A stretch of DNA of 46,127 bases, taken from positions 1-46,127 of the forward strand of contig CADCTF010000126.1 in assembly GCA_902805655.1 (NCBI GenBank), in the 5' to 3' direction. The stretch comes from an uncultured Acidimicrobiales bacterium. Lineage in GTDB: Bacteria > Actinomycetota > Acidimicrobiia > Acidimicrobiales > CADCTF01. The notes under the pieces are model-generated. The model saw only the letters and a program-made list of their open reading frames with translations, was not told the origin of the DNA and ran no database searches. The position numbers were made by a program, and so were the translations under genes. The stretch's first letter is position 1. The number at the start of each line of letters is the position of its first letter. Positions 35,175 through 42,655 of the stretch are shown here, piece by piece.

Positions 35175-36368
35175 CTAGAGGTTGATGCGCTCCCACCACA
35201 GACCGGGGGCGTCGACCTCGGCCGGCGTGGGCAGCTCGGCGTCCGACCGCCAGAGCCGCAGCAGCCCGTCCTCACCGGCGCGCTCCACGATGCCCCGGAT
35301 GAAGCGCGCGCCCCGGTCGTACTGCGCCTGGTTGAGGGCAAGGCCCAGCAGCCGCTCGACGAACCGGTCGCCGTCGTTGCGCTCGACCCGGCGGCGGCGC
35401 AGCGCCTCCGTCAGCGGGCCGTAGGAGCCGATCAGGTTCTGCCCCACCGTGTCCATGACGTGGTCGACGTAGCCCTCGACGACCGCGGTGACGGCCTCGA
35501 TGCGCGGCAGCAGGCGGCGCTGCTCCTCGGTCTGCATCGCACCGAGCACCTGGTCGGGGCTGCCGAAGGTGCGCTCCCACGACGAGGGATCGCTCGGGTC
35601 GATGGACCCGAGCTGGCTCTCCAGGCCGGAGGGGTCGGTGCGGAAGCCGCCCACGTACTCCAGCAGCAGGCCCTCGAGACGCTCCCGCACGTGGGGGACG
35701 GCCAGTACGGCGTGATGGGCCACGAGGTCGATGCACACCCACAGGCGCACGTCGTCGGGCGGCAGGCTCCAGTCCTCCGCGAAGGCGAGGAGGTTGGGCA
35801 CGATGACGGTCAGGTCCTCGTCGAGCGGGCGTGGGATGGGAAGGTCGTACTGCCCGAGCGAGCGCCGCGACAGATGGCCGACCATGAAGCCCGACTGCAT
35901 CCCGAGCAGCAACGGGCTCATCATCTGTGCGAACCCACCCAGCAGCTCGGCCTGTCCCTGCTCGAGCTCGTCCTCACCGAGCGCCGAGGGGTCGGCGGCG
36001 TCGACCGTCGCCTGGCCGAGCGACGTAGCCAGCCGTTCGAGCGGCGTGCGGTATGCGGTCAGGGTGAGACCGGCCCACTCGCCACGACCCACCGGGCGCA
36101 CGGCGACACGACGCCCCGACGGTGACGTCGAAAGGCCAGTCACGTCGGCCACGTGCAGCTCGGCCACCCGGCAGAGCTCCTCGAGGCGGATGCGCTCGAG
36201 CGGGTCGACGTTCGCCTCGGGCTCTCCTTCGGTGGCCGTCCACGTGGCGATCTGGCGCGCCACCTCCCAGTTCACCGGGCCCTGGCTCGAGAAGAGCTTG
36301 GTCAGGTCACCGAAGAACGGCATGCCGCCGAAGGGGTTGCCGGCACCGAATGGACCAGGCGTGCTCAC
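35175..36368 (-). CDS. Zincin_2/DUF2342 F420-associated protein with degenerate active site
   Basis: A 397-residue protein of the zinc-dependent metalloprotease-like group labelled F420-biosynthesis-associated (TIGR03624/DUF2342). It shows Phe/Gly-rich start GNPFGGMPFFGD, NWEVARQIA, GGFAQMMSPLLLGMQSGFMVGHLS, and DLPIPRP. The site expected to hold HExxH reads DLVAHHAVL (Asp214-Leu-Val-Ala-His218), so the first Zn ligand and the catalytic Glu are absent in my alignment. The rest of the fold looks intact, including VPHVRERLEGLL. It may be non-catalytic. Start GTG 36368; the divergent SDR gene begins 17 bases away. Confidence 0.85.
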   Translation of the reverse strand: MSTPGPFGAGNPFGGMPFFGDLTKLFSSQGPVNWEVARQIATWTATEGEPEANVDPLERIRLEELCRVAELHVADVTGLSTSPSGRRVAVRPVGRGEWAGLTLTAYRTPLERLATSLGQATVDAADPSALGEDELEQGQAELLGGFAQMMSPLLLGMQSGFMVGHLSRRSLGQYDLPIPRPLDEDLTVIVPNLLAFAEDWSLPPDDVRLWVCIDLVAHHAVLAVPHVRERLEGLLLEYVGGFRTDPSGLESQLGSIDPSDPSSWERTFGSPDQVLGAMQTEEQRRLLPRIEAVTAVVEGYVDHVMDTVGQNLIGSYGPLTEALRRRRVERNDGDRFVERLLGLALNQAQYDRGARFIRGIVERAGEDGLLRLWRSDAELPTPAEVDAPGLWWERINL

Positions 36369-36385
36369 AAGGGCATGGTAGGTGC

Positions 36386-37348
36386 ATGGGCACGGTTGTG
36401 ATCACCGGCGCTGCTGGTGTGATCGGGCGCGCCGTCACCGCTCGGCTGGGGGACGACTCGACCGTCGCACCGGTCGCAGCTGCCGACCCCGAGCTCGGCC
36501 GGCGCCTGGAGGATGCAGACGCACTGGTGCACCTCGGCGGGCCCGCCGGGCTGGGTGTCGTCCTTCGTGCCGCGGACGCTGCGGGGGTGGACTCGATCGT
36601 CTACCTCTCCACCGCCACCGTCTACGGCGCCTGGCCCGACAACGCGCTGCCGCTGTCGGAGGACACCCCCCTTCGCCCCAACCCCCGCTTCGAGTTCGGG
36701 CTGGGCCATGCCGAGGCCGAGCGCCTGCTGGCCGAGTGGGGGGACGACCACCCCGCCGTCGCCGTCACCGTGCTGCGGCCGGCCATGGTCCTCGCCGACG
36801 AGACCGAGTCGTGGCTGGCCCGCACGCTGGGTCGTCCGCCCTTGTTCCGGAGCCGGGAGGCCGGGCCCGCGCAGCAGTTCCTCCACGTTCACGACCTGGC
36901 CGAGGCCACGGCTCACGCGGTGCAGACCCGGCTCGGCGCCACCTGCAACGTGGCGCCCGACGGGTGGCTCTCGATGGAGACGGCGAGACAGCTGGCGACG
37001 TCCGGCCCCACCGTGCCGATGCCCGAGCTGCTCGCCCGGCCGGCACTCGCGCTGGCCCACCGGCTGGGTCTGACCGAGCTCTCGCCCGATGCGGTCCCCT
37101 ACGCCGAGCACCCGTGGATCGTGGCCAACGACCGGCTCAAGGAGTCGGGTTGGAAGCCTCGGTACTCCAGCGAGGAGGCGATCGTGGGGGCGCGCAAGGC
37201 GTCCTGGTACCGCGAGCTGAGCCCGAAGCGTCGCCAAGAGGTGTCCCTCGGTGCGGCCGGCGTGCTGGCGGCCTTCGTCGTGGGCCTGGCGGTGTACATC
37301 GCCGGTCGCGGTGGCCGGGCGGCGGCTCGGGCCGCCACCTCCGCCTGA
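36386..37348 (+). CDS. Atypical NAD-dependent epimerase-like SDR with C-terminal membrane helix
   Basis: A 320-residue extended-SDR-fold protein. The Rossmann motif is TGAAGVIG (7-14), and VYLSTATVYGAW is the usual strand-5 segment. Where YxxxK is expected before AEAERLL, the sequence is FGLGH (Phe104-His108), so both catalytic residues appear replaced. The C-terminal 50 residues end in a hydrophobic helix, VLAAFVVGLAVYIAGRG, which would anchor the protein in the membrane. It may bind NAD(P) as a regulator rather than act as an epimerase. ATG 36386 is the only start giving the Rossmann strand at the N-terminus. Confidence 0.85.
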   Translation: MGTVVITGAAGVIGRAVTARLGDDSTVAPVAAADPELGRRLEDADALVHLGGPAGLGVVLRAADAAGVDSIVYLSTATVYGAWPDNALPLSEDTPLRPNPRFEFGLGHAEAERLLAEWGDDHPAVAVTVLRPAMVLADETESWLARTLGRPPLFRSREAGPAQQFLHVHDLAEATAHAVQTRLGATCNVAPDGWLSMETARQLATSGPTVPMPELLARPALALAHRLGLTELSPDAVPYAEHPWIVANDRLKESGWKPRYSSEEAIVGARKASWYRELSPKRRQEVSLGAAGVLAAFVVGLAVYIAGRGGRAAARAATSA

Positions 37349-37364
37349 GCCGTCAGCTACGCCG

Positions 37365-38573
37365 TCAGCTCTGCGGGGGCTGGGCGGCAGGCCGGACGGC
37401 GAGGCTGGTGCGCACCGTCACCCGCTGGCCGTCGCGCACGACGTCAAGCTCCACCCGGTCGTTGGGCTCGAGGCGGCGCAGCGCCACCTTGAGGGCCGAG
37501 ATGGAGGCCACCGGGCGCCCGTTGAACCCGACGATCATGTCGGTGGGCACGATGCCGCTCCGCTCGGCGGGGCTCCCTGGCTGCACCGCCCGCACCACTG
37601 CGCCACCTTCGACTCCGGCCTCCCGAGCGGCACGAGCCGGCATGTCCTCACCGTCGATGCCCAGCCAGACGCGATGGACCTTGCCGTCGGTCAGCAGCTG
37701 CCCGGCCACCAGCTCGGCCACGTCGATCGGGGTTGCGTAGCCCACCATGCCGGCGTCGGTGGCGATGTTGCGGGCCGCGATGCCCACCAGGCTGCCGGAG
37801 GCGTCGAGCACCGCACCTCCCGCGCAGCCCGCGGCGATCGGCGCGGTCTGGATCATGTCGAGCAGGCGCGTGGCACCGGCCGCGACCGTCTGGCCGAGGG
37901 CGTTGATCACCCCGACCGACACGACGGGACCGTTGTTGGCCAGAGTCGGCGTGCCCATGGTGATCACAGGCTGACCAACCTTCAGCACCGCCGAGGAGCC
38001 CACCACGGCGGCGTCGAAGCCGTCGCCCTCGAGGTCGAACACGGCGACATCGGTCTCCTCGTCCGAGCCCACCAGCCGGGCCCCCACCCGGCGCCCGTCG
38101 TGCATCACGACCTCCAGCACCCTCGCGTCGGCCACGAGCCGGTGCGAGGTGAGCATCGTGCCGTCGCTGCGGATGATGACGCCGGAGCCGTAGGTGACGG
38201 CGTTCGTGCCCACGACCTTCAGCTGGGCCACCGACGCCCGGAGGGCCTCCGTGAGCCCGGCGACGTCGGGCCCGCCGTCGGTCGCGGACATCGGCACGAG
38301 ACGCGCCTCACGCTCGACGATCGTGTGGTCGGTTCGCAGCGGACCGGGCCCCACCATCGCGATGAGGACGACGCCGAGCACTGCGGTGAGCGTGCTGGCG
38401 GCGAGGGCGGTCAGCACCGGGCGGGGCTCGCTACGGGCCGAGCTCGAGGGACGGGGCGGGGCGCCTGCGGCCGCTGTGGTCACCCGTTCCGAGGGGTGCC
38501 GCCACAGCCGGTCATCCGGGGGCAGCAACGGTGACGGAGGCTCATCGTCTCGTCCGTCATCGTCGAAGGCCAT
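37365..38573 (-). CDS. HtrA-like pseudoprotease with PDZ domain
   Basis: A 402-residue protein with the S1C layout: cytoplasmic N-terminus with DDRLWRHPSER (20-30), one membrane helix (about 52-74), trypsin-like domain and PDZ domain (GGAVVRAVQPGSPAERSGI, then VPTDMIVGFNG). The triad is broken: LTSHRLV puts Arg145 in place of His, and GCAGGAVLD has Ala251 in place of the nucleophile Ser. Asp175 (TDVAVF) remains. The frame is otherwise undamaged, so this is a maintained non-catalytic protein and not a pseudogene. It may bind substrates or regulate the active HtrA at 28300-29553. ATG 38573 is chosen by its acidic start MAFDDDGRDD. Confidence 0.9.
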   Translation of the reverse strand: MAFDDDGRDDEPPSPLLPPDDRLWRHPSERVTTAAAGAPPRPSSSARSEPRPVLTALAASTLTAVLGVVLIAMVGPGPLRTDHTIVEREARLVPMSATDGGPDVAGLTEALRASVAQLKVVGTNAVTYGSGVIIRSDGTMLTSHRLVADARVLEVVMHDGRRVGARLVGSDEETDVAVFDLEGDGFDAAVVGSSAVLKVGQPVITMGTPTLANNGPVVSVGVINALGQTVAAGATRLLDMIQTAPIAAGCAGGAVLDASGSLVGIAARNIATDAGMVGYATPIDVAELVAGQLLTDGKVHRVWLGIDGEDMPARAAREAGVEGGAVVRAVQPGSPAERSGIVPTDMIVGFNGRPVASISALKVALRRLEPNDRVELDVVRDGQRVTVRTSLAVRPAAQPPQS

Positions 38574-38666
38574 CGCTCGCCGATCGTACCGGCGCGCTCG
38601 GGCGCTTTGTCTGCGCCCCTCCGACGGCGACGGAGGCGTGCTCGACGGGCCCGGACCGGCCGTACC

Positions 38667-39158
38667 ATGGGTGCCGTGCTGGCCCCTGACAACGGCGATG
38701 ACTGGGTCGCGCTCAGCGAGGAGCCGCTGCCGCTGGGCGCCGGCCTGGAGTGGGTGACGCTCCCTTCCTGCGGCGGCACGGTGCTCTTCTCGGGCACCGT
38801 CCGGGACCACGCCGACGGCCGTACCGGCGTCACCGGCCTGCACTACGAGGCCTACGTCGAGCAGGCGGAGAAGCGGATGCAAGCAGTGATCGACGATGCG
38901 AGGTCGCGATGGCCCGACGTCGGTCGCATCGCCCTGCTGCACCGCATCGGCCAGCTCGAGCTGCTGGACGTGGCGGTGATCGTGGTGGCGTCCGCGCCCC
39001 ATCGCGACGTGGCCTTCGAGGCGGCCCGCTTCTGCATCGACACCCTCAAGGCGACGGTGCCGATCTGGAAGAAGGAGACGTGGGAAGGCGGGTCGGACTG
39101 GGGCACCCGAGCCCAATCCATCGAGGCTCCGGGCGAGCCCGGCCTCGCGACCGCGTGA
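38667..39158 (+). CDS. moaE: Molybdopterin synthase catalytic subunit
   Basis: A 163-residue MoaE-family protein, the large subunit that converts precursor Z to molybdopterin with thiocarboxylated MoaD. Present are GGTVLFSGTVRDHADGR, LHYEAYVEQAEKRM, RIALLHRIGQLELLDVAVIV and the C-terminal VPIWKKETW with the catalytic Lys pair. No moaD, moaA or moaC is in the window. The stop overlaps the next start as GTGA. Start ATG 38667; a short acidic N-terminal extension precedes the core. Confidence 0.94.
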   Translation: MGAVLAPDNGDDWVALSEEPLPLGAGLEWVTLPSCGGTVLFSGTVRDHADGRTGVTGLHYEAYVEQAEKRMQAVIDDARSRWPDVGRIALLHRIGQLELLDVAVIVVASAPHRDVAFEAARFCIDTLKATVPIWKKETWEGGSDWGTRAQSIEAPGEPGLATA

Positions 39159-39367
39159 GCAGCCTCGTGTACCTCGGCATCGCTGTGGCCATCAGCCTCC
39201 TCGGCGCGCTCGTGATCTACGCCCGCAACCGCAAGCCCACCTCGCTCGAAGCCGGCATCGAGGGGTTCCGGCGGGAGCTGCAGGCACTCGAGCCGGAGCC
39301 ACGCGAGCGGCCGGCGCCGGAGCATCCTGGCGCGCCGGACGACCGCCGGTCCGGGCTGGGGGCATGA
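39155..39367 (+). CDS. Small membrane protein between moaE and mreB
   Basis: A 70-residue protein. One N-terminal helix (SSLVYLGIAVAISLLGALVI) is followed by a basic/acidic tail (RNRKPTSLEAGIEGFRREL) and a Pro/Glu-rich C-terminus. The GTG start overlaps the moaE stop (GTGA at 39155-39158), which supports translation. The mreB start is 12 bases downstream, so moaE, this gene and mreB probably form one operon. The juxtamembrane helix could bind MreB or other membrane proteins, but nothing shows this. Confidence 0.75.
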   Translation: MSSLVYLGIAVAISLLGALVIYARNRKPTSLEAGIEGFRRELQALEPEPRERPAPEHPGAPDDRRSGLGA

Positions 39368-39379
39368 CGACCGCGATCG

Positions 39380-40393
39380 GTGCGCCCGCTGGCTAGGGAT
39401 CTCGCCATCGACCTGGGTACGGCCAACACCCTCGTGTACGCCAAGTCCCGCGGCATCGTGCTCAACGAGCCGACCGTCATCGCCCTCAACATGTCGACCC
39501 ACGAGGTGCTGGCCATGGGCCACGAGGCGTGGCAGATGATCGGACGCACGCCGGGCTACATCCAGGCGGTGCGGCCCCTTCAGGGCGGCGCCATCACCGA
39601 CTTCGACATCACCGAGCGGATGATCCGCATCATCCTGACCCGGGCCGGCATCTCCAGGCTCAACCGCCCGCGGGTGCTGATCTGCGTCCCGTCCGCCATC
39701 ACCCCCGTCGAGAAGCGGGCGGTCAAGGAGGCGGCCCGGGGCGCGGGAGCCACCGACGTGTACCTGATCGAGCAACCCATGGCCGCTGCCATCGGCGCCG
39801 GCCTGCCGATCGGTGAGCCGCTCGGGAACATGCTGGTGGACGTGGGCGGTGGCACCACCGAGGTAGCGGTGATGTCACTCGGCGGCATCGTGGCCCTGGA
39901 GGGCATCCGGGTCGGCGGCTTCGACATGGATGCGGCGATCCAGACGCACGTGCGGCGCGAGTACGGCATCGCCATCGGCGAGCGCACGGCCGAAGAGATC
40001 AAGCTCGCCATCGGTTCGGCCGTCCCCACCGACGACGGCGTCAAGGCCGAGGTGCGCGGGCGCGACCTGATGACGGGCTTGCCCAAGACCGTGGTGCTGT
40101 CGCCGGACGAGATCCGCGATGCCATCGAGGAACAGGTCGTCGCCATCGTCGACACGGTGGTGCACTGCCTGGGGCAGGCCCCGCCCGAGCTGGCCCAGGA
40201 CCTCATCGACGAGGGCATCCACCTCGTGGGTGGGGGCGGCCTCTTGCGGGGGCTCGATCAGCGCCTCACGGCCGAGACCGGCCTGCAGGTGCACCTCGCG
40301 GCCGAGCCGCTCGAGTGCGTGGCCCGAGGCGCCGGCAGGTGCATCGAGACCTTCGACGCCCTGCGGGTGATGTTCATGGAGACGGACCGGTAG
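39380..40393 (+). CDS. mreB: Rod shape-determining protein MreB
   Basis: A 337-residue actin-like protein. The phosphate-1 motif is DLAIDLGTANTLVYAKSRG, the phosphate-2 motif is LVDVGGGTTEVAVMSLGG, and the adenosine motif is LVGGGGLLRGLD near the C-terminus. PVIALN-like TVIALNMSTHEVLAMGHEA and IEQPMAAAIGAGLPI confirm MreB/Mbl. It polymerises under the membrane to guide wall synthesis. mreC, mreD, rodA and pbp2 are not adjacent. Start GTG 39380; convergent with the sigma factor gene. Confidence 0.95.
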   Translation: MRPLARDLAIDLGTANTLVYAKSRGIVLNEPTVIALNMSTHEVLAMGHEAWQMIGRTPGYIQAVRPLQGGAITDFDITERMIRIILTRAGISRLNRPRVLICVPSAITPVEKRAVKEAARGAGATDVYLIEQPMAAAIGAGLPIGEPLGNMLVDVGGGTTEVAVMSLGGIVALEGIRVGGFDMDAAIQTHVRREYGIAIGERTAEEIKLAIGSAVPTDDGVKAEVRGRDLMTGLPKTVVLSPDEIRDAIEEQVVAIVDTVVHCLGQAPPELAQDLIDEGIHLVGGGGLLRGLDQRLTAETGLQVHLAAEPLECVARGAGRCIETFDALRVMFMETDR

Positions 40394-40415
40394 GCGTCGG
40401 GCTGCGTCGTCGGTC

Positions 40416-41288
40416 TCATGACCGGCTGATCGAGGTGACCGCATCGAGCCCGGCCAGCTTGTTCGGGTTGCGGATCGCGTACAGACGGTTGATTCGGCCG
40501 TTCTCGACGACGACGCTCACCGCCGTGTCGAGCTGACCGCCGATGTCGATCCGGATGGCGGGCGACCCGTTGAGCCAGACGGCCTGCAGCTCGAAGTCGC
40601 CTGCGGCACGACTGCCGGTGAGCAGGAAGGCAGCGACCCGTTCCGCCCCCTCGATCGGACGACGAGCAGCAGCGACCAGACCACCCCCGTCCGCGACGGC
40701 GACGACGTCCGGCGCGAGGACGTTCAGGAGGCCCTGCAGGTCGCCGTCGCGGATGGCGGTGAGGAACCGTTGGACGGCGTCCTGCTGCTCGGCGGTGGTG
40801 ACCGGCATCCGTGGGCGACGCGCTGCGACGTGGTCGCGTGCACGGTGGGCGATCTGCCGTACGGCGGCAGGTGACTTGCCGATCGCCTCCGCGATCTCTT
40901 CGTAGGGCGTCTCGAACACCTCCCGCAGGACGAACACGGCCCGCTCTGTCGGGCCCAGCGTCTCCAGCACGGTGAGCATGGCCATCGACACGCTGTCGGC
41001 CAGCTCGAGGTCGGCGGCGACGTCGGGACTCGTCAGCAGCGGCTCGGGCAGCCATTCGCCGACATAGTCCTCCCGCCGCCGGGCCTGCGTCCGCAGCCGG
41101 TTCAGCGCCTGACGGGTGACGGTGCGGACCAGGTAGGCCCGAGGGTCGCGCACCTCCGCCTGGTCGACTCCGGCCCAACGCAACCACGTCTCCTGCACGA
41201 CGTCCTCGGCGTCGGAAGCCGACGAGAGCATCTCGTAGGCCACGGTGAACAGGAGGGCGCGGTGGCGCGCGAATGCGTCTTCGCTCAT
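40416..41288 (-). CDS. ECF41-type sigma factor with C-terminal SnoaL-like domain
   Basis: A 290-residue ECF sigma factor. Sigma region 2 has LLFTVAYEMLSSASDAEDVV, then QETWLRW; region 4 has LGPTERAVFVLREVFETPYE and EIAEAIGKSPAAVRQIAHRA. ECF41 hallmarks are EWLPEPL in the linker (78-84) and DGGG (200-203) in the SnoaL-like extension, which in this group replaces a separate anti-sigma factor and can both inhibit and activate. It overlaps the upstream oxidoreductase-like gene as ATGA, the classic ECF41 pair. Regulation is expected to be from the promoter at 41910-41936 (auto-induction). Confidence 0.95.
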   Translation of the reverse strand: MSEDAFARHRALLFTVAYEMLSSASDAEDVVQETWLRWAGVDQAEVRDPRAYLVRTVTRQALNRLRTQARRREDYVGEWLPEPLLTSPDVAADLELADSVSMAMLTVLETLGPTERAVFVLREVFETPYEEIAEAIGKSPAAVRQIAHRARDHVAARRPRMPVTTAEQQDAVQRFLTAIRDGDLQGLLNVLAPDVVAVADGGGLVAAARRPIEGAERVAAFLLTGSRAAGDFELQAVWLNGSPAIRIDIGGQLDTAVSVVVENGRINRLYAIRNPNKLAGLDAVTSISRS

Positions 41289-41875
41289 GCCGGCGTTGCG
41301 TACCCGGCCGACGGCTCCGCCAGCGGCAGCTGGCACGCCTTGGAGAACCCTTGGGCCTCGATCCCCAACGCCGCGTTGGATCGGGTGGACATGTTGGCGA
41401 AGGCCACCGAGGCCGTGAGCTCCACCATGGCCGGCGCGCCGAGCTGGTCGAGCAGGTGGGCGCACATCTCGTCGGTGACCGTCAGCGGCGTCTGGCTCAT
41501 GGCCTCGGCGTACTCCATGACGTCGCGCTCGAGCGAGGTGAACACGGGCGACTCCCGCCACCGGGGCACCTCGCTGGCCTTGGCCTCGTCGAGCCCCGTG
41601 TGGTGGGCGTGGAAGTAGCCCAGGTCGAGGCACCACGAGCATCCGACGAGCGCCGCCACCGCCATGTTGGCGAAGGTCTTCAGGTTGGGGTCGAGCTCGT
41701 CCCACTTCTGGGCCTTGCGGCCGAACCCGAGCGAGCTGCTGAGCACCGCTCGGTTGTGCCACATCACTTCGGCCGGCTCGGGGACGTCGCCGAACATCTT
41801 GCGGCTGAATCGCTTCAGCATGTACCCGTACAAGCCGGTGATCTCGGCCTTCGGGATACGTGGTGTGCTGGTCAT
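41285..41875 (-). CDS. Carboxymuconolactone decarboxylase/AhpD-like partner of ECF41
   Basis: A 196-residue all-helical CMD-superfamily protein. The redox-type motif is VGCSWCLDLG (Cys79, Cys82) with His-rich FHAHH just after; the His of AhpD four residues after the second Cys is a Gly here. MTSTPRIPKAEITGLYGYML is the usual start of this ECF41-linked subgroup. Members accompany ECF41 genes across actinobacteria and are regulated by them; the substrate is not known. ATG 41875 has AGGGAGGA seven bases upstream. Translationally coupled to the sigma gene. Confidence 0.93.
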   Translation of the reverse strand: MTSTPRIPKAEITGLYGYMLKRFSRKMFGDVPEPAEVMWHNRAVLSSSLGFGRKAQKWDELDPNLKTFANMAVAALVGCSWCLDLGYFHAHHTGLDEAKASEVPRWRESPVFTSLERDVMEYAEAMSQTPLTVTDEMCAHLLDQLGAPAMVELTASVAFANMSTRSNAALGIEAQGFSKACQLPLAEPSAGYATPA

Positions 41876-41909
41876 CGGTGGTCCTCCCTGTCGCGGTGAG
41901 CGACATGAA

Positions 41910-41936
41910 GACACCGCGCGCGATCGGGATGTGACA
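41910..41936 (-). promoter_or_regulatory. ECF41 target promoter (TGTCACA - 16 bp - TGTC)
   Basis: Read on the minus strand, TGTCACA (41936-41930) is followed after 16 bases by TGTC (41913-41910). The published ECF41 consensus is a TGTCACA -35 element and a CGTC-like -10 element. It lies 35 bases before the oxidoreductase-like start codon, so a normal leader with a good ribosome site remains. This supports transcription of the two-gene unit by its own sigma factor. Confidence 0.8.
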
Positions 41937-41950
41937 GTCGCCGGGGCAGA

Positions 41951-42556
41951 TCAGTCCTCGGCCAGCAGATCCTCGGCGGCCTGACGCACCTGCCAGTCAC
42001 GGTCGGTGAGCGCCCGCTGGAGGGCCTCGGTCACCTCCTCCCCCTCGAACGGAGCGAGGGCTATCACCGCCCGCCGGCGCACCGCGGGCTTGTCACGGGT
42101 GGCGGCCAGCAACGCTGGCAGCCCGGCCGGGTCGCCTATGGCTCCGAGGGCCGCCGCCGCCGCCTCTCGACAGAGGGCCTCGTCGTGGGAGGTCGCCACG
42201 ACGGACAGCGCGGCGACCGCTTCGTCGTCCCCACCTCGCTCCCCGAGTGCCCACGCCGCCGTCTCGACCACCAGGTCGTCGTCGTCGTGGAGCAGCATGC
42301 CCACCAGATCGACGTCCGCGAACGGGACGGCGACCTCCAAGGCTCGTCGCCGCACCGCCGGATCGCCGTCGGCAAGTGCGGCCCGCACGTCGTCCGTCGT
42401 GGCCCGTTCCATGCGGGCGAGCGCCGACAGGGCGGTGGCCCGGACGGCGGGCGAGGGATCGCCGAGACCGGCCCGGGCGGCGGCTTCGTCCCCCAGGTGA
42501 CCGGCGACGGCCGCAGCGGTGCGTCGCGCCACGGCTGTGTCGTCACCCTGGTCCAT
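41951..42556 (-). CDS. HEAT-repeat protein
   Basis: A 201-residue protein made of helical repeats of the HEAT/PBS-lyase type. Repeats include GLGDPSPAVRATALSALARM, DGDPAVRRRALEVAV, DDDLVVETAAWALGE, EALCREAAAAALGAIGD, RDKPAVRRRAVIALAP, and TDRDWQVRQAAEDLL, about one per 30 residues. They form a protein-binding scaffold. Start ATG 42556 is chosen; GTG 42568 is possible. No function is known. Divergent from the sortase gene with about 100 bases between. Confidence 0.88.
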   Translation of the reverse strand: MDQGDDTAVARRTAAAVAGHLGDEAAARAGLGDPSPAVRATALSALARMERATTDDVRAALADGDPAVRRRALEVAVPFADVDLVGMLLHDDDDLVVETAAWALGERGGDDEAVAALSVVATSHDEALCREAAAAALGAIGDPAGLPALLAATRDKPAVRRRAVIALAPFEGEEVTEALQRALTDRDWQVRQAAEDLLAED

Positions 42557-42655
42557 CGTCCCCACCAACCTCCATCCGGCACCGACGTGGCCCCTGCCAT
42601 AGCGGGAGTGCCGTGCGACAATCAATTCATCGCCTCGACGCGCCGATCCACCATC

